DNA of 44,100 nucleotides from an uncultured Clostridia bacterium (GTDB taxonomy: Bacteria; Bacillota; Clostridia; Christensenellales; UBA1750): assembly GCA_904393115.1 (NCBI GenBank), contig CAJFMX010000030.1, positions 1 to 44,100 on the forward strand, written 5' to 3'. The notes below the pieces were generated by a model. It was not told the DNA's origin, searched no databases, and saw only the letters and a program-made list of their open reading frames with translations. Position numbers and translations under genes: made by a program. The stretch's first letter is position 1. The number at the start of each line of letters is the position of its first letter. This document shows, one piece after another, positions 18,962-26,293 of the stretch.

Positions 18962-19297
18962 CCCACTCGCTGCGCGCACAACGCGCCGAATACTGGAAAG
19001 CGGGCATTTGGCCCACCTCCTCCGCTTTGCCCCGAGCTGCCGACGGCGGCTCGGGGGCCGGCCGGCGTATTGGCCTGCGGCCCAAACGCTCGGCTTCCAC
19101 TGCAAGCTGCAAGGCCCCAAACCGCAGAATGTGCGCTTCGGGGCCTTCCCACGCGCTGCGCGCACAACGCGCCGAATACTGGAAAGCGGGCATTTGGCCC
19201 ACCTCCTCCGATTTGCCCCGAGCTACCGACGGCGGCTCGGGGGGCGGCCGGCGTATTGAGCCTGCGGCCCAAACGCTTGGCTTCCACTGCAAGCTGC

Positions 19298-19338
19298 AAG
19301 GCCCCGAACCGCAGAATGCGCGGTTCGGGGCCTTTTTT
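19298..19338 (+). terminator. Terminator hairpin in the partial third repeat copy
   Basis: A 15-bp stem (19298-19312 with 19320-19334) with a six-T tail counting the end of the arm. It is the only one of the three repeat hairpins with a real T-run on the plus strand. Confidence 0.75.
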
Positions 19339-19356
19339 GTGGGGTTTGCCGCGGGC

Positions 19357-19896
19357 TTAGACGTCCGTGATCTTCTCCGCGGGCTTGAAGTGGCCGCGCG
19401 GATGGCCGCAGACCGGGCAGAACTCGGGCGGCTCCGTGCCCTCGTGCACGCGCCCGCAGACCGTGCAGATCCAGCGGATGGGCTGCGCCTTGCGGTAGAG
19501 CAGGTCCTTCTCCAGCTGCGCGATGAAGGCGCCGTAGCGCTCGTCGTGCATCCGCTCGATGTTGCCCACCATGCGGAAGAGCGCGGCCATGCGGTCAAAG
19601 CCCTCGTCCAGCGCCTCGCGCTCAAAGCGCGCGTACATGTCCGTCCACTCGTAGTGCTCGCCGGCCTGCGCGTCCTTGAGGTTTTCGGCCGTGCCGCCGA
19701 GCTTGCCCAGGGACCGGTACCAGAGCTTTGCGTGGTAGTGCTCGTTGCGGGCCGTCTCCTCAAAGATCTCCGCAACCTGGATCAGCCCCTCGCTGCGGGC
19801 CACCTTTGCGTAAAAATCGTACTTGTTCCGGGCCATGGACTCGCCGGAGAAGGCGGCCATCAGGTTGGCCTCGGTTCGCGAACCCTTGAATTCCAT
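19357..19896 (-). CDS. rbr: Rubrerythrin
   Basis: A 179-residue non-haem di-iron peroxidase that detoxifies hydrogen peroxide in anaerobes, using electrons passed through its own rubredoxin domain. The ferritin-like four-helix part carries the expected ligands, with Glu19 in SGES, a Glu-x-x-His at 52-55, Glu80/Glu83 and Glu114-x-x-His117. The C-terminal rubredoxin has Cys144, Cys147, Cys160 and Cys163 (CTVCG and CPVCG). AAGGAGG precedes the ATG at 19896. It is monocistronic and divergent from the ABC exporter. No clear promoter could be placed, so its control is not visible. Confidence 0.96.
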   Translation of the reverse strand: MEFKGSRTEANLMAAFSGESMARNKYDFYAKVARSEGLIQVAEIFEETARNEHYHAKLWYRSLGKLGGTAENLKDAQAGEHYEWTDMYARFEREALDEGFDRMAALFRMVGNIERMHDERYGAFIAQLEKDLLYRKAQPIRWICTVCGRVHEGTEPPEFCPVCGHPRGHFKPAEKITDV

Positions 19897-19959
19897 GCGC
19901 TGTACCTCCTTACTGGTTTGCCTGTATTTTGGTCCACCCGGCAAAATTTATGCAGGGAG

Positions 19960-19989
19960 TGGAAATTCTCCCGGGAGGTGTGGTATAAT
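19960..19989 (+). promoter_or_regulatory. Extended -10 promoter of the ABC exporter
   Basis: A perfect TATAAT at 19984-19989 preceded by TGG (extended -10), with a weak TGGAAA at 19960-19965. Confidence 0.65.
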
Positions 19990-20010
19990 CGGACGTGGGA
20001 AATCGTTACC

Positions 20011-20049
20011 GCAGGCGCACAACTCCATACATAGACAACGGGCGCCTGC
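20011..20049 (+). promoter_or_regulatory. Leader hairpin before the ABC exporter
   Basis: GCAGGCGC (20011-20018) and GCGCCTGC (20042-20049) form a perfect 8-bp stem with a 23-base loop, ending just before the AAAAAGGAGG ribosome site. A role in attenuation or in controlling ribosome access is possible. No leader peptide with a start, ribosome site and stop was found. Confidence 0.45.
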
Positions 20050-20065
20050 AAAAAGGAGGAAAACA

Positions 20066-21808
20066 GTGGGGGTACTCAGCGGCTTTTTTAAGAAAGAAGG
20101 GTGGCGCTATCTGCCCGGGCTCGTCTTCCTGATCGCCAACGCCGCGCTGGACGTCGTTCCGGCGCGCCTGCTGGGCGAGGCGGTGGATCTGATGCGCGAG
20201 CCCGTGATCGACCGCGCGGCGGTCTTCCGCACGCTGTGCTGGATGGTGGCGGCCGCCGCGGGCATCTTCCTGACGCGGTCGATCTGGCGCTCGTTCATCA
20301 ACGGCAACGCGCGCCGGATGGAGATGTGGCTGCGCAACACGCTCTTTACGCACCTGCAATCCCTGGGCCCGGACTTCTTCAACCACCAGAAGACGGGCGA
20401 CCTCATGGCCTACGCCATCAACGACGTCAACGCCATCCGCATGACGTTCGGCCCGGGCTTTGCGCTGGCCTGCACGAGCCTGTTCACGGGCGCGTTCTCC
20501 ATCTTCCAGATGGGCGCGGGCGTGAACCTGCGCCTGGCGCTGGCGTGCTTGATCCCGATTCCCTTTTTGCTCGTGCTGATCTTCCGGCTCGGCTCCATCA
20601 CGCGGGAGCGCTTCCGCCGCGTGCAGGAGGCGTTTGCGGCGGTGTCGGACCGCGTGCAGGAGAACATCTCCGGCATCCGCGTCATCAAGGCCTACGCGCA
20701 GGAGACGCCCGAGGTCGAGCGCTTCGAATCCCTCAACCGCGACATGCGCGACACGAACGTCTCCATGGTCAAGGTCTCCTCGGCCATGAGCCCGATGGTC
20801 AGCTTCATCTTCGGCATCAGCTTCACCATCTGCCTGATCTACGGCAGCCACCTGGTGCGCACGGGCGTCATCACCCTGGGCGAGCTCGTGGCCTTCAACG
20901 GGTATCTGACGCTCATCATCAGCCCCGTGCAGTCCGTCGCGCGCGTGACGAACATCCTGCAGCGCGGCCTGGCCTCGCTCAAGCGCTACGCCGCGGTCGT
21001 GGAGACGCCGCCCACCGTGGTCGACGCGGCCGTCAACAAGCACAAGGGCCCCCTGCAGGGCGAGATCCGCGTCTCCAATCTGACCTTCCACTACCCGGAC
21101 GGCGGCGACGCGGCCCTTCGGGACGTCTCCTTCGAGCTCAAGCCCGGAAAGACGCTGGGCATCCTCGGCCACACGGGCAGCGGAAAGACCACGCTGTGCA
21201 ACCTGCTGCTCAAGCTCTTCAACCCCGCGCGCGGCATGATCTCCTTTGACGGCGCGGACATCCACGACATCGCGCTGGACGTGCTGCGCGGCGGCATCGG
21301 CTACGTTCCGCAGGACAACTTCCTCTTCTCCGCGACGATCGCGGAAAACATCCGCTTTTACGCGCCGGAGGCCACGGTGGAGGACATCGAGCATGCGGCA
21401 AAGCTCGCGGACATCTACGACTCCATTCAGGAGTTTCCAGACGGCTTTCAGACCCAGGTCGGCGAGCGCGGCGTGACGCTCTCCGGCGGGCAGAAGCAGC
21501 GCATCTCCATCGCGCGGGCGCTGGTCAAGCGCCCCAGGATCCTGATCCTGGACGACGCGCTCTCGGCCGTGGACGCCAAGACCGAGCAGGACATCTGGCA
21601 GTCCCTGCGCGGCGTGTTTGCGGGCGGCACCTCGGGCATCATCGTGGCGCACCGCGTCAGCGCCCTGCAAAACTGCGACGAGATCCTGGTCCTGGAGCGC
21701 GGGCGCATCGTCGAGCGCGGCACGCACGAGCAGCTCATGGCCCTGGGCGGCCAGTACGCCAGCACCGCGCGCAAGCAGGAGAGCGGGGAGGTGGACGACG
21801 ATGAATAA
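20066..21808 (+). CDS. Heterodimeric ABC exporter, subunit with degenerate Walker B (BmrC/YheI-like)
   Basis: A 580-residue half-transporter with an N-terminal six-helix exporter domain (about 15-300) and a C-terminal ATPase. Walker A is GHTGSGKT (368-375), the signature is an intact LSGGQ (472-476), and His529 is in the switch loop. Walker B is ILILDD (492-497) with Asp497 in place of the catalytic Glu, which marks the non-hydrolysing site of heterodimeric multidrug exporters such as BmrCD and TM287/288. The GTG start follows AAAAAGGAGG. The stop overlaps the partner gene by eight bases, so the subunits are made together. Substrate is unknown; drug export is the family norm. Confidence 0.9.
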   Translation: MGVLSGFFKKEGWRYLPGLVFLIANAALDVVPARLLGEAVDLMREPVIDRAAVFRTLCWMVAAAAGIFLTRSIWRSFINGNARRMEMWLRNTLFTHLQSLGPDFFNHQKTGDLMAYAINDVNAIRMTFGPGFALACTSLFTGAFSIFQMGAGVNLRLALACLIPIPFLLVLIFRLGSITRERFRRVQEAFAAVSDRVQENISGIRVIKAYAQETPEVERFESLNRDMRDTNVSMVKVSSAMSPMVSFIFGISFTICLIYGSHLVRTGVITLGELVAFNGYLTLIISPVQSVARVTNILQRGLASLKRYAAVVETPPTVVDAAVNKHKGPLQGEIRVSNLTFHYPDGGDAALRDVSFELKPGKTLGILGHTGSGKTTLCNLLLKLFNPARGMISFDGADIHDIALDVLRGGIGYVPQDNFLFSATIAENIRFYAPEATVEDIEHAAKLADIYDSIQEFPDGFQTQVGERGVTLSGGQKQRISIARALVKRPRILILDDALSAVDAKTEQDIWQSLRGVFAGGTSGIIVAHRVSALQNCDEILVLERGRIVERGTHEQLMALGGQYASTARKQESGEVDDDE

Positions 21809-23549
21809 GAACCGCCGCGGGCTCTCCCGCCTGCTCCCGTTCCTCCGGCCGCAGCTCAAGACCCTCCTGCTCTGCCTGCTGATGGTCCTCCTCGTCAACG
21901 CCGCGGAGCTGGCCAAGCCCTACATCCTGGAGGTCGTCATCGACCGGTACCTGACCGCCGGGCGGCCGGACCAGGGGCTGGACGCGGTCTGGGTCCTCGC
22001 CCTGGGCTACATGGCGTGCGTCGCCCTGTCCTCGGTCCTCAACGTCTCCGAGGCGGTGATGGTCAACCGCATGGGCCAGAGCATCCTCATGGACATCCGC
22101 CGCCGCGTGTTCAACCACATCCAGCACATGTCCATGAAGACGCTGGATCACTTCTCCTCCGGCCGGCTCATCACCCGCGCGACCAACGACGTCGAGACGC
22201 TCAACGAGCTCTTCTCGGACGTGCTGGTCAACCTGTTCAAGGACGTGTTCATGCTGCTGGGCATCGTTGTGATGATGCTGTGGATGAACTGGCGGCTGGC
22301 GCTGGTGGCCTTTGCGGTGGTGCCGCTGATCGCGCTGATCACGATCCTCGTGCGCGGCCGGCTCCGGCGCAACTTTGTGCGGCTCAAGGCGCTGACCGGG
22401 CAGATCAACGGCTTCTTCTCCGAGAACATGTCGGGCATGCGCCTGGTGCAGATCTTCCGCAAGGAAAAGGAGAAGCACGCGGAGTTTGACGAGCTGAACT
22501 ATGGCTACTACAAGGCGGCGCGCCTGCAGGTGCGCATGAACAGCCTCATGCGGCCGCTGGTGGAGGTCGTCAACCAGCTCGGCATCGCGATCCTCGTCTG
22601 GTACGGCTGCGGGCAGATCGGCCTGGGCACGCTGGAGATCGGCATGCTCTACGCCTTCACCAACTACATCAAGCAGTTCTTTGAGCCCATCAACGACCTG
22701 GCGGAAAAGTACACCACCGTCTCCTCCGCCGTGGTCTCCACGGACCGCATCTTCGAGCTGCTGGACGACGAGAGCCAGCTCGAGGACACCGTGACCGGCA
22801 AGCCCCTGGAAACGGTCGAGGGCCGCGTGGAGTTCCAGCACGTCTGGTTCGCCTACGAGGGCGAAAACTGGGTGCTCAAGGACGTGTCCTTCACGATCGA
22901 GCCGGGGCAGTCCGTCGCCTTTGTCGGCACGACCGGCGCGGGAAAGTCCACCATCATCTCGCTGATCTCGCGCTTTTACGACATCCAGAAGGGCCGCATC
23001 CTGCTGGACGGCCAGGACATTGCGCAGTTCTCGCTCGAGCAGCTGCGCCGGCGCGTGGCCGTCGTCCTGCAGGACGTGTTCCTGTTCTCGGGCAGCATTG
23101 CGGAAAACGTGCGCCTGGGCAACCAGGAGATCACGGACGAGCAGGTCGCGCAGGCGCTGCACCTGGCCTGCGCGGACCGCTTCATCGCGGAGCTGCCCGG
23201 CGGCATGGACTACCCGGTGACCGAGCGCGGGTCCACCTTCTCCGCGGGCCAGCGCCAGCTGCTCTCCTTTGCGCGGGCCATCGCGCACAACCCGGCCGTG
23301 TTCGTCCTGGACGAGGCCACGGCCTCCATCGACACGGACACCGAGCAGCTCATCCAGCAGTCCGTGCGCAACGTGTCCTCCGGCAGGACGACGATCATCA
23401 TCGCGCACCGCCTGTCCACCATCCGCGACTGCGACTGCATCTACGTCCTGCGCAGCGGCCGCATCCGCGAGCAGGGCACGCACGAGGAGCTCATGGCCCT
23501 GGGCGGCATCTACCAAAAGCTCCACGACATGCAGATCAAGGATGCCTAA
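21801..23549 (+). CDS. Heterodimeric ABC exporter, catalytic partner (BmrD/YheH-like)
   Basis: A 582-residue half-transporter, with membrane domain at about 15-310 and ATPase at about 340-582. Walker A is GTTGAGKS (376-383), Walker B is FVLDE with the catalytic Glu505, and His536 is present. The signature is FSAGQ (480-484) instead of LSGGQ. Its normal Walker B pairs with the first subunit's good signature. Its altered signature faces the first subunit's Asp497, which gives one consensus and one degenerate ATP site, as known for this exporter class. GGGAGG ten bases upstream supports the ATG at 21801 inside the first gene's end. A bidirectional terminator follows. Confidence 0.9.
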   Translation: MNKNRRGLSRLLPFLRPQLKTLLLCLLMVLLVNAAELAKPYILEVVIDRYLTAGRPDQGLDAVWVLALGYMACVALSSVLNVSEAVMVNRMGQSILMDIRRRVFNHIQHMSMKTLDHFSSGRLITRATNDVETLNELFSDVLVNLFKDVFMLLGIVVMMLWMNWRLALVAFAVVPLIALITILVRGRLRRNFVRLKALTGQINGFFSENMSGMRLVQIFRKEKEKHAEFDELNYGYYKAARLQVRMNSLMRPLVEVVNQLGIAILVWYGCGQIGLGTLEIGMLYAFTNYIKQFFEPINDLAEKYTTVSSAVVSTDRIFELLDDESQLEDTVTGKPLETVEGRVEFQHVWFAYEGENWVLKDVSFTIEPGQSVAFVGTTGAGKSTIISLISRFYDIQKGRILLDGQDIAQFSLEQLRRRVAVVLQDVFLFSGSIAENVRLGNQEITDEQVAQALHLACADRFIAELPGGMDYPVTERGSTFSAGQRQLLSFARAIAHNPAVFVLDEATASIDTDTEQLIQQSVRNVSSGRTTIIIAHRLSTIRDCDCIYVLRSGRIREQGTHEELMALGGIYQKLHDMQIKDA

Positions 23550-23556
23550 AATCCGC

Positions 23557-23606
23557 AAAAAATCGCCCCAAGAGGAAGCGTTTTGCCTCCCTTGGGGCGA
23601 TTTTTT
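23557..23606. terminator. Bidirectional terminator between ABC exporter and URO-D gene
   Basis: A stem with A6 on the left arm and T6 on the right (23557-23575 with 23586-23606, a bulge near the loop). It serves both convergent genes. Confidence 0.85.
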
Positions 23607-23611
23607 GTCGC

Positions 23612-24658
23612 TTAATGGAACCTTTTACAGACCTCTTCGCCATAGCGCAGGGCCTCGTCCAGCAGCGCCTCCAGGCTCTCCATCGGGGTGTCCGGCGTCA
23701 TGTTGTTGCCCGCCGCCAGGATCAGCCGCCCCTCCGGCCGGGCATAGGTATCCAGCAGGAAGCGCACCTCCCGGCGAACGTCCTCCGGCGTGCCGTAGGG
23801 GATGATGCGCTGCACGTCGAATCCCGCCCAGATGCACAGGTCCTTGCCGTACTTCTGCGCGACCTCGCGCTCGTCCATGGTGTACTTCTGGATCGGGTGC
23901 AGCACGTCCACGCCGATCTCGATCAGGTCCGGGAGGAAGGCCAGGATGTTTCCGCAGCAGTGCAGCCAGAAGTGCATGCCCAGCTCGTGCGCGTAGGCCA
24001 CCAGCTCCTGGTAATAGGGCTTGAAGAACTCCCGGAAGATCTTCGGGGAGAAGAAGGGCGCCGTCTGCGTGCCGATGTCGTCGCTCGTCCAGACCGCGTC
24101 CAGGTGCAGCTCCTCCCGGCCCCGGCGCAGCATCACCTTGTAGAAGTCCGTCAGCTTGCGGAACAGGCGGTGCACCTGCTCCGGATTCTCGTAAAAGTCG
24201 CAGAGCGCGTTCTCCATGCCGCGCAGCGACCAAAACCGCTCAAAGAGCCAATACCACCACAGGCCCACGCGGTAGCGATCGCCCACCGGGGGCGCGTCCT
24301 CCGGGATCAGCCCCGGGTACCAGGGGTCCGGGAAGTCCGCGAGGATCCCGTCCAGCTGGTCCCAGTCCTCGATGGCGCTGACGGCGTCCAGGGGCGTTCC
24401 GGGCGGAAACGGGTTGTCGCAGTTCATCCAGCGATAGGACGGATCGTCCGCCGGCGCCGTGAAGACGTCGGGAATCCGGAAGGAGATCTTCTCAAAGTCG
24501 CAGGGATACGTCTCCAGGATGCGGCGGCACTCCGCCTCGTTTTGTCCCATGGCGCTCGGGGAAACCCAGTGCTGCACGGCGATGGGGATGCGCCGGGCTG
24601 CGCCCCGGCCCTCGACGACGCGGATCATCTCTTCCCGCGAAAGCGGCTTGTCCAACAC
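23612..24658 (-). CDS. Uroporphyrinogen decarboxylase (URO-D) family protein, non-haem type
   Basis: A 348-residue TIM-barrel protein of the broad URO-D family, which includes HemE and the cobalamin/CoM methyltransferases MtaA, MtbA and CmuA. The segment MHFWLHCCGNILAFLPDLIEIGVDVLHPIQ has the His-x-Cys-x-Gly-Asn motif and following GVD typical of the methyltransferase-like branch. DAVWTSDDIGTQTAPFFSPKIFREFFKPYY matches the family's active-site strand. HemE-specific N-terminal motifs are not seen. No corrinoid protein or methyltransferase partner is in the window. GTG at 24658 is preferred because GGAAG lies nine bases upstream. Function unknown beyond family. Confidence 0.8.
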   Translation of the reverse strand: MLDKPLSREEMIRVVEGRGAARRIPIAVQHWVSPSAMGQNEAECRRILETYPCDFEKISFRIPDVFTAPADDPSYRWMNCDNPFPPGTPLDAVSAIEDWDQLDGILADFPDPWYPGLIPEDAPPVGDRYRVGLWWYWLFERFWSLRGMENALCDFYENPEQVHRLFRKLTDFYKVMLRRGREELHLDAVWTSDDIGTQTAPFFSPKIFREFFKPYYQELVAYAHELGMHFWLHCCGNILAFLPDLIEIGVDVLHPIQKYTMDEREVAQKYGKDLCIWAGFDVQRIIPYGTPEDVRREVRFLLDTYARPEGRLILAAGNNMTPDTPMESLEALLDEALRYGEEVCKRFH

Positions 24659-24707
24659 GAGCCTGCACTTCCTTTTCGATTTGGTTTGGGTTCCGGTTGA
24701 CGGCTTT

Positions 24708-24736
24708 ATTATACGAAAAAGGCCCTGCGTCCGCAA
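24708..24736 (-). promoter_or_regulatory. Promoter of the URO-D gene, overlapping a terminator
   Basis: Minus-strand TTGCGG (24736-24731), a 17-base spacer and a perfect TATAAT (24713-24708). The -35 box lies inside the terminator hairpin of the upstream MATE gene. Confidence 0.65.
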
Positions 24737-24745
24737 GGCCTTTTT
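24716..24745 (-). terminator. Terminator of the third MATE gene
   Basis: AAAAAGGCC at 24716-24724 pairs with GGCCTTTTT at 24737-24745, with an inner GCG/CGC helix. It gives a T5 tail on the minus strand. Confidence 0.75.
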
Positions 24746-24761
24746 CTTCTCTTGGGGGCGG

Positions 24762-26144
24762 TCATCCGGCCTCCTCCAGGCCGACGGACTGCTTCCACCG
24801 CCCGCGGACGTAGCGCGCAGAGAGCAGCGCGCCGCGGGCGACGTTGTCGGCAACCATGCAGCACCACACCGCCGTGAGCCCCAGGTGCAGCCAATTGACG
24901 CAGACATAGGTTGCGAGAATCCGCACGCCCCACATCGTGGCGATGGAGATCACCAGCGGCGTGCGCGTGTCGCCGATGCCGTCGAACACGCCCTCCAATA
25001 TGATCGAGGCGCCAAAGACCGGCTCGGACACCGCCACAATGCGCAGCACGTTCTGTCCCAGGGCGATGACTTCTTCATCGGGCGTGAAGATCGACATCAT
25101 GAACCCGGGGAAGAGGAAGAGCAGCGCCCCGGTCGCCGCCATGACGCCGGCCGCCATGCAGATGGAGGTGCGGGCCACGCTGGCCAGCCGCTTGCCGTCC
25201 CCGGCGCCCAGCGCGTTGCCGCAGAGCGTGGCCGCGGCGGCCTGCATGCCGTATCCCGGGATGTAGAAGGCCTGCTCCGCCGTCAGCGCCAGGGAGTGCG
25301 CGGCCAGCGCCGTCGTGCCCAGGCGCGTCACCTGCGAGGAGAAGACGACCTGCCCCAGGCACGCGCCCACGCGCGAGAGCGCGACCGGCGCGCCGATGCG
25401 CACGCAGTCGCCCATGATGCGCTTGTCCAGGCGCAGGGGGATGCCGCGCGGCGAGACCTTGCGGTTGTGCATCATGGCAAGGAACATCGCCACGCCTCCC
25501 GCCACATACGAGACCGCCGTGGCCGCCGCCGCGCCGCGCACGCCCCAGCCCGCGCCCGGCATGAGCAGCGAAAGCGGCCCCAGGTGCGCCGTGTGCGTTT
25601 CATAGATCAGGAAGTAATTGAGCACCACGTTGATGGCGTTGACCGCCAGGTTCACGGCCATGGGCGTCTTCATGTCGCCGACCGCGCGCAGCACCGAGCC
25701 GAAGATGACGATGCTGGCCCGAAAGAGCATGGGCGCGCAGATGATGGCAAAATAGGCCGCGCCGTCGGCGTGCAGCGCGGGATCCGCGCCCAGCCAGATC
25801 GGCAGAAACGGACTTACGGCCAGCGTCAGCGCGCCGACGCACACGCCGATCACAAGCGCCAGCAGGATCGACTGCGAGGCCGCGCGCTTGGCCGTGTCCG
25901 TATCCCCGGCGCCGCTGGCGCGGGCGATGGTGGCAAGAACGCCCACGCCCATGGCGAACAGCGGCGCGTTGACCAGCCAGGTCACCGACGTTGTCATGCC
26001 CACGCTCGCCGAAGCCTGCGCGCCGATCCGCCCCACCATGGCCGAATCCGCGAACTGCACCACCGTCTGCAGCGCCTGTTCCACAACCGTCGGCCAGGAC
26101 AGCGCCACGATCTCCCCGACCATTCCCCTGCTCTTTCCGCTCAT
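24762..26144 (-). CDS. MATE family efflux transporter (third copy)
   Basis: A 460-residue membrane protein with twelve predicted helices. It starts with IVALSWPTVVEQALQTVVQFADSAMVG, the helix-1 pattern of MATE exporters. The second half begins with IGAPVALSRVGACLGQVVFS, and AGxGDGKRLASVARTS is the usual cytoplasmic loop. It has its own promoter (26186-26215), an ACGGAGG site before the ATG and its own terminator, so it is a single-gene unit. It is not closely similar to the pair at 5954-8763. Substrate unknown. Confidence 0.92.
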   Translation of the reverse strand: MSGKSRGMVGEIVALSWPTVVEQALQTVVQFADSAMVGRIGAQASASVGMTTSVTWLVNAPLFAMGVGVLATIARASGAGDTDTAKRAASQSILLALVIGVCVGALTLAVSPFLPIWLGADPALHADGAAYFAIICAPMLFRASIVIFGSVLRAVGDMKTPMAVNLAVNAINVVLNYFLIYETHTAHLGPLSLLMPGAGWGVRGAAAATAVSYVAGGVAMFLAMMHNRKVSPRGIPLRLDKRIMGDCVRIGAPVALSRVGACLGQVVFSSQVTRLGTTALAAHSLALTAEQAFYIPGYGMQAAAATLCGNALGAGDGKRLASVARTSICMAAGVMAATGALLFLFPGFMMSIFTPDEEVIALGQNVLRIVAVSEPVFGASIILEGVFDGIGDTRTPLVISIATMWGVRILATYVCVNWLHLGLTAVWCCMVADNVARGALLSARYVRGRWKQSVGLEEAG

Positions 26145-26185
26145 CCGCGTTCCTCCGTTTTTTTCGCTGTTTCGCAAACACGTCC

Positions 26186-26215
26186 AGTATAGCACAGCTT
26201 CTGCGGCGCTGACAA
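26186..26215 (-). promoter_or_regulatory. Promoter of the third MATE gene
   Basis: Minus-strand TTGTCA (26215-26210), an 18-base spacer and TATACT (26191-26186), about 40 bases before the start. Confidence 0.72.
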
Positions 26216-26221
26216 GCGGGC

Positions 26222-26269
26222 AAAAAAAAGGGCGCCCGCCGCCCGAGTCGCCGGGAGGCAGGCGCCCTG
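26222..26269 (-). terminator. Terminator of the FucI-like gene
   Basis: AGGGCGCC on one arm pairs with GGCGCCCT on the other, with a partly paired interior. Eight A residues at 26222-26229 form a T8 tail on the minus strand. Confidence 0.8.
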
Positions 26270-26293
26270 TGTTGTTTTGGGAAGCGAAACCCT

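Larger units (their letters stand above)
18924..19338. repeat. 187-bp tandem repeat, two full copies plus a partial third
   Basis: Copy 1 is 18924-19110 and copy 2 is 19111-19297, each 187 bases. A third, partial copy at 19298-19338 keeps only the hairpin. By eye the full copies differ at about a dozen positions including two compensating one-base indels. Each begins with a hairpin whose arms read AAGGCCCC...GGGGCCTT. The middle, from the GCGCGCACAACGC segment to the CACCTCCTCC segment, is almost identical. The block fills the 437-base gap between convergent uvrA and the rubrerythrin gene. No plausible gene is seen in it: the frames it opens have no ribosome site and follow the repeat. Confidence 0.9.

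Noticed and set aside
18924..19338. CRISPR array
   Set aside because: The units are 187 bases with no alternating short repeat and unique spacer, and no cas gene is present.
18883..19775. A protein-coding gene across the 187-bp repeat
   Set aside because: The frame simply repeats with the DNA, has no start signals, and crosses terminator hairpins and the rubrerythrin gene.
19990..20065. Leader peptide gene before the ABC exporter as in bmrB
   Set aside because: No short frame with a start codon, ribosome site and stop fits between the promoter and the exporter start.
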